Shown piece after piece: positions 39,606-45,128 of a stretch of 45,128 nt of DNA. The notes below the pieces were generated by a model. The model worked only from the letters and a program-made list of their open reading frames with translations, was not told the DNA's origin and did no database searches. Within the stretch, counting starts at the first letter, position 1. Every line of letters starts with the position of its first letter. The stretch is from UBA4572 sp049965515 (GTDB taxonomy: Bacteria > Nitrospirota > Leptospirillia > Leptospirillales > Leptospirillaceae), in NCBI GenBank assembly GCA_049965515.1, contig JBMFWG010000013.1:1-45128 (forward strand), in the 5' to 3' direction. A program made the translations under genes and the position numbers.

Positions 39606-40463
39606 TTATATTTTGGGTGCAGGCAGCTCGGTCGGCACCGGAGGAACGGGAGAGGGAGCCGGGGGGGGAGTGGGAGTTTCTCCCCCGCCTCCCCCCATGT
39701 CGCTCGGAGCGATATTCTCAAGCGGGGAGTTCACCGCAGAAACAGGGGAAGGCGACGGGAGATTTTCCGGAGCCTTTTCCTTCAGGACCACAATCTCCAC
39801 CCGCCTGTTCTTTTGTCGATTAATTGCGCTCGTATTGGGAACAAGGGGCCGATACTGGCCAAAACCTGCCGCACTGGCACGCCGGGGATCGATGGGCCCA
39901 AGGGCAATGAGCTTTGTCAGGACATTGACAGCCCGCATGGAGGAGAGGGCCCAGTTGTTCTTGTACTTCCCGTGAATCGGCACATTGTCAGTGTGTCCTT
40001 CCACCCGGATATTCCGCTGGGTTTTGGAGAGAATGGCCGCGATATTCTTGAGGACCGGAATGGCCTGCTTTCGCACGGCGGCGTGGCCCGTCCGAAAGAG
40101 AAAGGCGGCCTGGATCTGAATACGGATCCCCTCGCTCGTCTGGACAACCTTCATCGAGCCATGGGACGAGGACTTCTCCTGAACAAGCTGCATCGCCCGA
40201 AAAAGGACCGTCCTGACCTTGGGACTCGCCTTTCCCGGAGTCACCCGGTTGTGGGGGATGATGACATGCATGTGGGCAGTCACGGTCTGGTGCTTGAATG
40301 TGGCCACAATCGCCTGGGAGAGTACCTTGTATTTTCCGGTGTTCACCGCAGAGATGGCATACATCATCACAAAGAAGGTAAAGAGGAGGGTGATGAAGTC
40401 GGCGTAGGAGACCAGCCAGCGTTCGAGGTTCTCATGCTCCTCGTGCTTGACCTTCTTGGCCAT
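39606..40463 (-). CDS. motB: flagellar motor stator protein MotB
   Basis: A 285-residue stator subunit. One N-terminal membrane helix contains the ion-carrying Asp22 (SYADFITLLFTFFVMMYAIS). A linker and an OmpA-like peptidoglycan-binding domain follow: IRVEGHTDNVPIHGKYKNNWALSSMRAVNVL and RRASAAGFGQYRPLVPN, NRQKNRRVEIVVL. A Pro-rich tail of about 45 residues ends the protein. It pairs with MotA to form the rotor-driving ion channel. Confidence 0.95.
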   Translation of the reverse strand: MAKKVKHEEHENLERWLVSYADFITLLFTFFVMMYAISAVNTGKYKVLSQAIVATFKHQTVTAHMHVIIPHNRVTPGKASPKVRTVLFRAMQLVQEKSSSHGSMKVVQTSEGIRIQIQAAFLFRTGHAAVRKQAIPVLKNIAAILSKTQRNIRVEGHTDNVPIHGKYKNNWALSSMRAVNVLTKLIALGPIDPRRASAAGFGQYRPLVPNTSAINRQKNRRVEIVVLKEKAPENLPSPSPVSAVNSPLENIAPSDMGGGGGETPTPPPAPSPVPPVPTELPAPKI

Positions 40464-40469
40464 GGCAGA

Positions 40470-40495
40470 CCCTCCCCTCCGGATCGACCGGAGGG
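40470..40495 (-). promoter_or_regulatory. GC-rich hairpin between motA and motB
   Basis: Perfect 8-bp arms CCCTCCGG and CCGGAGGG with a 5-base loop start right after the motA stop. The 3' arm runs into the motB SD GGGAGGG. It could couple motB translation to motA or protect the mRNA. There is no T-run. Confidence 0.5.
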
Positions 40496-40496
40496 A

Positions 40497-41291
40497 CTAT
40501 CGGCCCTTCCGGTAGGTTTGTTCGTACTTCACACGTTCGGCATCGCTCAGGAATCCCAGAAGGCGCTCCTCAATCATGCCGGGGTTTTCCCCCTGCCCGA
40601 TCCCGACAAGTCCATCGACGATGATTTCCCGAAGCTTCGCCTCTCCTCGCCCCTTCAGCTTGAGCTTTCCCCCGATGGGAAGATAGACGAGATTGGCGGA
40701 GCCCACCCCATAGACCGTGGCGACAAAGGCAACGGCAATGCCTTCGGCAAGCTTTCCGGGATCCCCCATGTTGCTCATGACGTGGATGAGTCCCAGGACG
40801 GCTCCAAGGATTCCGATGGTGGGAGAATACCCGCCCATGGACTCGAAGACCTTGTAGACGACCCCCTCCTCCTCCTCGATATAGTGGGCCTCGACTTCAA
40901 GGGCCTCGCGAACCTTGGTGATCTCCGTTCCGTCCATGACCATCCGGACCCCCCGGGCAAAGTAGGGGTCTTCCTTGATTTCAGGATCTTCAAGATGGGC
41001 TTCAAGCTTCAGCAATCCCTCCTTGCGGCTTGTTTTGGAGAGATCCTGGATCTTCTGGATGATGGGCCCGGGATCGACGCTTTTTGAGATCAGAACCCGG
41101 GGAACCATCTTGAGGGCCTTGATAATAAAGCTTAAGGGAAACTGCAGGAGGGTGGCCCCGAAGGTTCCCCCGAAAACGATCATGGCCGCAGTGGGCTGAA
41201 GAATGGTTGAGAGAGGAAGCCCTTCGAGAGTCGCGCCAAGGAGGATGGCCCCGATTCCTATCACAAAACCAAGAATCGTTGAAATATCCAT
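40497..41291 (-). CDS. motA: flagellar motor stator protein MotA
   Basis: A 264-residue four-helix stator subunit of the MotA/PomA family. Helix 1-2: ILGFVIGIGAILLGA and PTAAMIVFGGTFGATLL. The cytoplasmic loop has YFARGVRMVMDGTEITKVREALEVEAHYIEEE. Helix 3-4: GGYSPTIGILGAVLGLIHVMSNM and LAEGIAVAFVATVYGVGSANLVYLPI, holding the conserved prolines. It is followed by motB. Confidence 0.95.
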   Translation of the reverse strand: MDISTILGFVIGIGAILLGATLEGLPLSTILQPTAAMIVFGGTFGATLLQFPLSFIIKALKMVPRVLISKSVDPGPIIQKIQDLSKTSRKEGLLKLEAHLEDPEIKEDPYFARGVRMVMDGTEITKVREALEVEAHYIEEEEGVVYKVFESMGGYSPTIGILGAVLGLIHVMSNMGDPGKLAEGIAVAFVATVYGVGSANLVYLPIGGKLKLKGRGEAKLREIIVDGLVGIGQGENPGMIEERLLGFLSDAERVKYEQTYRKGR

Positions 41292-41318
41292 TGGACGCTC
41301 CTAGCCCTCCTGCCTCAT

Positions 41319-41864
41319 CTAGCGTCTGCCCGCATCGCGCTGAATGGTATCGAGAAGCTTGGGCAAGTCCAGAAGAACAACGAGCCTGTCGCCCAGATGC
41401 GCCACCCCGGCCATGACGGAATCGAGAACATTCCCCAGACCAATCCCCTCGTTTTTCTCGATCTTGTCACGCCCAATTCGGATCACCTGAAAGACCTGGT
41501 CCACCGCAATGCCCACCATCACACCTTCCTGAAAGACAACGATGGTCCGGGCCTCCTCCGAATCGGTGGACGAGGGGGGAAAGCCAAAGCGCTTTCGCAG
41601 ATTAATGACCGGGAGGATTTTTCCCCGGAGGTTCATGACTCCTTCAACGAAATAGGGGGCCTTCGGAACCCGGGTCACATCAGAGATACGGTTGATCTCC
41701 CGAACGTTCATCACGTCGAGGGCATACTCCTCTTCGCCCAGCTTGAAGCTCACGAGCTGGAGAACGCTGTCTCCGAAGTCCATCATGCCGGGAGCGGCAG
41801 AGCGTTCGAGAGAGAGCTCTTTTGAATCGTTCATGGGAACAACTGCCGTTTCCATCTTTTCCAT
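41319..41864 (-). CDS. cheW: chemotaxis coupling protein CheW
   Basis: A 181-residue CheW with a 30-residue N-terminal extension. Core motifs: LQLVSFKLGEEEYALDVMNVREINR, VEGVMNLRGKILPVINLRKRFG and VGIAVDQVFQVIRIGRDKIE. It joins chemoreceptors to the CheA kinase. The ATG at 41864 has AAGGAG seven bases upstream; a GTG one codon earlier is possible. It lies between the chemoreceptor and motA genes. Confidence 0.95.
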   Translation of the reverse strand: MEKMETAVVPMNDSKELSLERSAAPGMMDFGDSVLQLVSFKLGEEEYALDVMNVREINRISDVTRVPKAPYFVEGVMNLRGKILPVINLRKRFGFPPSSTDSEEARTIVVFQEGVMVGIAVDQVFQVIRIGRDKIEKNEGIGLGNVLDSVMAGVAHLGDRLVVLLDLPKLLDTIQRDAGRR

Positions 41865-41900
41865 CACTTTGCTCCTTCGAATGTCGGTTGTCCCGGTGCC

Positions 41901-41915
41901 TTTGCCCCGGGCAAA
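41901..41915. other. short hairpin between the chemoreceptor gene and cheW
   Basis: TTTGCC-CCG-GGCAAA (arms at 41901-41906 and 41910-41915) about 20 bases after the chemoreceptor stop. No T-run; perhaps an mRNA-stabilising or processing structure. Confidence 0.3.
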
Positions 41916-41936
41916 CCCTGCCTTCCCGCCTTCGGA

Positions 41937-43625
41937 CTAAACCTTGAACCGGGAAAGATACTGGCTCAGCTCTCCCATTTGCTTCTGCAGTCCCTCTCCG
42001 GCCTCAACGGCCTCGGCCACATTCGTGACCGTCTCCCGAGCATCGTGCGCCGTCTGGTCGACCACCTTCCCCACCTGCGCGATGGAGCGGGTCTGCTCTC
42101 CCGTCCGCTCGGCAATCTGGTTGACCCGACCCGAGACATCGGAGGCGGAGGAGACGATCCGGGAGAAGACTTCAGCCGTCTTCTGAGTCTCTCCAATTAG
42201 CATTCTCATCTCTTTTGAGCCGCGATCCATGACCTTCACCGACTGATCGGTCAGCCCCTGCAACTGAGAGATGGTTTCCGATATCTCCCGGGTCGAACGG
42301 GTCGTGCGCTCCGCGAGCTTTCTGACTTCATCGGCCACAACAGCGAATCCTCGCCCCTGCTCTCCCGCCCGGGCCGCTTCAATCGCCGCATTCAGGGCCA
42401 GAAGATTGGTTTGCTCCGCAATTTCATTAATGATGTTGACGATTTGAGAAATCTGGTCGGAGCGTTTTCCAAGGTCGAGGATCTTCTCTCCTGCCTCCTG
42501 AATGACCGTCTCGATCCGACTGAGTTCACGCACCATCTCGGCGACCGTCTCACCGCCGGCATTGGCCTCCTGGCTGGCCTTGAGAGAGAGATCCGACGCC
42601 TGGCGGGTCACCTGGGCCACATCGGCCAATGAGCGGCCCAAGTCGTCGACAGCTTTCTTCGCCAGATCGATCTGCTGCATCTGGGTGGCGGCCTTTCCCC
42701 GGATTGTCTCCAGAGATCCGATCATGTTCTTCGTTCCCGCCTCAACGCAGGAAGATTCATTCGTCACCTTCTTTACAAGATCCCGAAGGTGTTCGACCAT
42801 ACGCCCGAAGTGATTGACGAGGTCGCCGACCTCGTCCCCGGCCGTACTTGTCATGTTTATGGTCAGGTCGCCTTCTGCCGTGCGTTCGATCACCTTTACC
42901 AATCCTCCGATGGGACGGACGGCGATCGTTCGGACAAGGACGGTCAGGATAAGAAGGAGAATGCCGATCGTGCTCAAGGCATATCCTGCCGCTTCAAGTC
43001 TCAGCTTCGAAAGATCCCCAAGAAAGGAGCTCTGCTCCATGCTAATCCGGAGAACGGCCAGGGTCGGCTCATGAGAAGAGTAGCCATGACAAAGGGCACA
43101 GTTCTTCTCGTACCTTATCGGAAAGAGCCTCGTCAGGACCGGCTTTCCATCGATGACCTCCGTATAGGTCCGGGACTTGGCATACCTCACCACATCCACA
43201 AAACGGGGATCTCCGCCAATCTTGCGCTCGTCATGGGCCGGATGGGCGAAAAACATCCGGGGAGAGTAGGCCTTGTAGTGGCGCCAGGCGTTGACCTTGT
43301 TGATGGTCGCATTATCGTAGAAGGACTGGACTCCATCCGGACGAATCACCTGAACCCGAACAACCCCCGGAAGGGACTTCTGGTCGGAAACGAACTTCTG
43401 GGACAAGGCCGGTGCATTGATGGAATACATGATCGTCCCGAGCCCCCGAACGATCGATTGGCCCATCATCGTCATCTTCCCCGTCTCAATCCGGGAGAGA
43501 TCCGCCTTGGCCGAACGATAGAAAAGGGTATAGGTCAGCCCGAGAACCACAACCAGAGCCAGAGCTGTCGCGATGCCAAGCTTGACCGACAGCCTCATGC
43601 GCATATGATGCCTTCGTTCCTCCAT
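41937..43625 (-). CDS. methyl-accepting chemotaxis protein with c-type heme motif in sensor domain
   Basis: A 562-residue chemoreceptor. Helix 1 spans about residues 13-33 and helix 2 about 213-235. The periplasmic sensor between them has Cys176-Ala-Leu-Cys179-His180, a CXXCH heme c attachment motif (RYEKNCALCHGYSSHEP). A HAMP domain (VRPIGGLVKVIERTAEGDLTINM) and the signalling tip EIAEQTNLLALNAAIEAARAGE follow. A heme-bearing periplasmic sensor suggests redox, oxygen or NO sensing; periplasmic heme chemoreceptors are known in Geobacter. There is no C-terminal CheR-docking pentapeptide; it ends YLSRFKV. AAGGAG precedes the ATG. Confidence 0.93.
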   Translation of the reverse strand: MEERRHHMRMRLSVKLGIATALALVVVLGLTYTLFYRSAKADLSRIETGKMTMMGQSIVRGLGTIMYSINAPALSQKFVSDQKSLPGVVRVQVIRPDGVQSFYDNATINKVNAWRHYKAYSPRMFFAHPAHDERKIGGDPRFVDVVRYAKSRTYTEVIDGKPVLTRLFPIRYEKNCALCHGYSSHEPTLAVLRISMEQSSFLGDLSKLRLEAAGYALSTIGILLLILTVLVRTIAVRPIGGLVKVIERTAEGDLTINMTSTAGDEVGDLVNHFGRMVEHLRDLVKKVTNESSCVEAGTKNMIGSLETIRGKAATQMQQIDLAKKAVDDLGRSLADVAQVTRQASDLSLKASQEANAGGETVAEMVRELSRIETVIQEAGEKILDLGKRSDQISQIVNIINEIAEQTNLLALNAAIEAARAGEQGRGFAVVADEVRKLAERTTRSTREISETISQLQGLTDQSVKVMDRGSKEMRMLIGETQKTAEVFSRIVSSASDVSGRVNQIAERTGEQTRSIAQVGKVVDQTAHDARETVTNVAEAVEAGEGLQKQMGELSQYLSRFKV

Positions 43626-43758
43626 GGGAAAGTCTCCTTCGGGCCACTGCCCGAAAATCTCACGGGCATCTGCAAGCCGCCACTCTCAGAAAATTCGCAC
43701 TCGCCACTCGAGGGGCCGCCAGAGAGGGAGGGTCCTTTCCCGGACAAAAAGTCTGACA

Positions 43759-45128
43759 CTATCGGGATGCCGCCCCCAGAATCCCCGTTTCCACCGAGTC
43801 CATCTGGGTCACCGGACCTCTCGCCCGGAGCGAGACATCCTGAAGGATCTCTCCCACATCGAGAATGATGACGACCTTTCCGTCTCCTGTAATCGTCGCC
43901 CCTGCCAGGCCACGGATCCCCGCCAGGAGTGGTCCCATCGACTTGATGACAACCTCCTCCTGATAGGGAAGCCGGTCCACCACAAGCCCCAGGTTTTTCG
44001 CACCGATCTGCACGACCACCACATAACTCCCCGCGAGAGCCCCACCCGACTCCTCATGGGGAACCTTGAATTCGTCCCGAAGCCGGATGAGAGGCAGGAC
44101 CTGCTGACGCAGATTCAGCACCTCGCTTCCGGAAATCGTCTTGATGTCCTTTTCGGTGATTTTTACCGTTTCCACCACACTGGCCAGCGGAATTGCATAG
44201 GTTTCGGGGTGAATCGTGACCATGAGGGCCTGGATGATGGCTATCGTCAGGGGGAGACGAATCGTGAAGGTCGACCCCGAGCCCTTCTGGGTCGTCACAT
44301 CAACGGAGCCATTAATCTTGCTGATGTTAGTGCGGACCACATCCATCCCCACACCTCGGCCGGAGACATCCGTGACCTTGTCTGCCGTCGAGAATCCCGG
44401 GAGAAAGATGATGTTGACCGCCTCGGCATCGGTCATCCTGCGAGCATCCTCCTCCGAGATGATCCCGCGCTCGACGGCCTTTTTCTTGACCTTGCCCACA
44501 TCGATTCCCCGGCCGTCGTCCTTGATCTCGATGACGATGGAGTTTCCTTCCTGGTAGGCAGAGATGCGAACCACCCCTTCCGGGTCCTTGCCGTCGGCCA
44601 CTCGGTCATCGGGAAGCTCTATGCCATGGTCGATGGAATTTCGAATGATATGAACCAGCGGATCCCCGATCTCCTCGATCACGGATTTGTCGAGCTCTGT
44701 CTCCTCCCCGACCAGTTCAAGACGAATGCTCTTTCCCAGCTTCCGGGAGAGGTCCCGGACCATCCGGGGGAACTTGCCCAAGACCTTCTTGATGGGCTGC
44801 ATCCGGGTCTTGATCACCGCAGTCTGAAGGTCTGTCGTCACCCGGTTGAGCTGGGAAATGGCCTCGGCGACCTCCTTGATGCGCTGTTCAAAGTCCACGA
44901 CCCCATCAACATCCCCCGAGAGCTTCACAAGCCTGTTGCGTCCCAGAACCAGCTCTCCCACAAGGTTCATCACATTGTCGAGACGGCTTATTTCGACACG
45001 AATCGTCTGGTCGGCCTCGGCGGCTGACTCGCCTCCCCGCCCCCCCTGAGCCTCACCTCCCTGGGCATCCTCACGGGAAGCCGCCGGAGTCACACGCTGA
45101 GGGCCGGGGGGTGGGGGGGAGGCAACGG
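43759..45128 (-). CDS. cheA: chemotaxis histidine kinase CheA, partial (N-terminus beyond window)
   Basis: The visible 450 or so residues cover the P3 dimerisation helices (ISRLDNVMNLVGELVLGRNRLVKL), the P4 kinase domain with N-box HIIRNSIDHGIELPDDR, G-boxes DDGRGID and GRGVGMDVVRTNI, GSGSTFTIRLPLT, and the CheW-like P5 domain. The P1 domain with the phosphorylated His and the P2 domain lie beyond the right edge; a Pro-rich linker is seen at 45090-45128 with no stop. It is the first visible gene of the chemotaxis/motor set and phosphorylates CheY in response to the chemoreceptor. Confidence 0.95.
   Translation of the reverse strand, partial: VASPPPPGPQRVTPAASREDAQGGEAQGGRGGESAAEADQTIRVEISRLDNVMNLVGELVLGRNRLVKLSGDVDGVVDFEQRIKEVAEAISQLNRVTTDLQTAVIKTRMQPIKKVLGKFPRMVRDLSRKLGKSIRLELVGEETELDKSVIEEIGDPLVHIIRNSIDHGIELPDDRVADGKDPEGVVRISAYQEGNSIVIEIKDDGRGIDVGKVKKKAVERGIISEEDARRMTDAEAVNIIFLPGFSTADKVTDVSGRGVGMDVVRTNISKINGSVDVTTQKGSGSTFTIRLPLTIAIIQALMVTIHPETYAIPLASVVETVKITEKDIKTISGSEVLNLRQQVLPLIRLRDEFKVPHEESGGALAGSYVVVVQIGAKNLGLVVDRLPYQEEVVIKSMGPLLAGIRGLAGATITGDGKVVIILDVGEILQDVSLRARGPVTQMDSVETGILGAASR

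Noticed and set aside
1..45128. CRISPR arrays, insertion sequences, prophage or attachment sites
   Set aside because: I looked for regular direct repeats, transposase or integrase motifs and tRNA-linked repeats and saw none. Both tRNAs look undisturbed.

Overview
The window reads as one chromosomal stretch of a Gram-negative, flagellated, GC-rich bacterium. Flagellar P- and L-ring genes, a lipoprotein FlgH and ADP-heptosyltransferase-like glycosyltransferases point to an outer membrane. Flagellar genes are under both sigma-54-type and sigma-28-type promoters. Gene content and order suggest a Leptospirillum-like member of the Nitrospirota. That is inference: no rRNA or other decisive marker lies in the window.

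Left part (1 to about 12000): housekeeping and accessory genes on both strands. They are a tRNA-Met(CAT) with a clear sigma-70-type promoter, a CoA-binding protein, a NifS-like protein that has lost its PLP lysine, an NAD(P)-binding epimerase-like protein overlapping a LigB/DOPA-dioxygenase-family protein, a CGWS glutaredoxin, an orphan CbtB-like protein with a terminator, tRNA-Arg(TCT), fliM, a dienelactone hydrolase, a zinc alcohol dehydrogenase, inorganic pyrophosphatase and a MacB/MacA-type ABC export operon.

Middle part (about 12000 to 23000, minus strand): a PilZ-type protein, small unknown proteins and a five-gene glycosyltransferase block containing a GT/methyltransferase/TPR fusion and a MAF/CgeB-like protein. 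The block starts at a sigma-54-type promoter almost identical in layout to the flgF promoter. Flagellin glycosylation is the most economical role.

Right part (about 23000 to 45128, minus strand): flagellar late and middle genes plus motor and chemotaxis genes. In transcription order these are cheA (cut by the window edge), a heme-motif chemoreceptor, cheW, motA, motB, small accessory genes, a FliK-like protein, an FlhB C-domain homologue, an HTH-like protein, flgF-G-A-H-I-J, a second flagellin, flgM-N-K-L, a CsrA-FliW fusion, the main flagellin, fliD, fliS and a FliT-position gene.

The most striking element is a single frame (26671 to 27369) that fuses the translational repressor CsrA to its antagonist FliW. 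It starts with a rare ATT codon behind a strong SD. Just downstream, a sigma-28-type promoter drives a flagellin whose roughly 90-nt leader folds into hairpins with GGA in the loop, the form CsrA binds. Similar GGA-loop hairpins sit at flgM and the FliK-like gene. Together these suggest a compact, self-contained post-transcriptional circuit for flagellar assembly.
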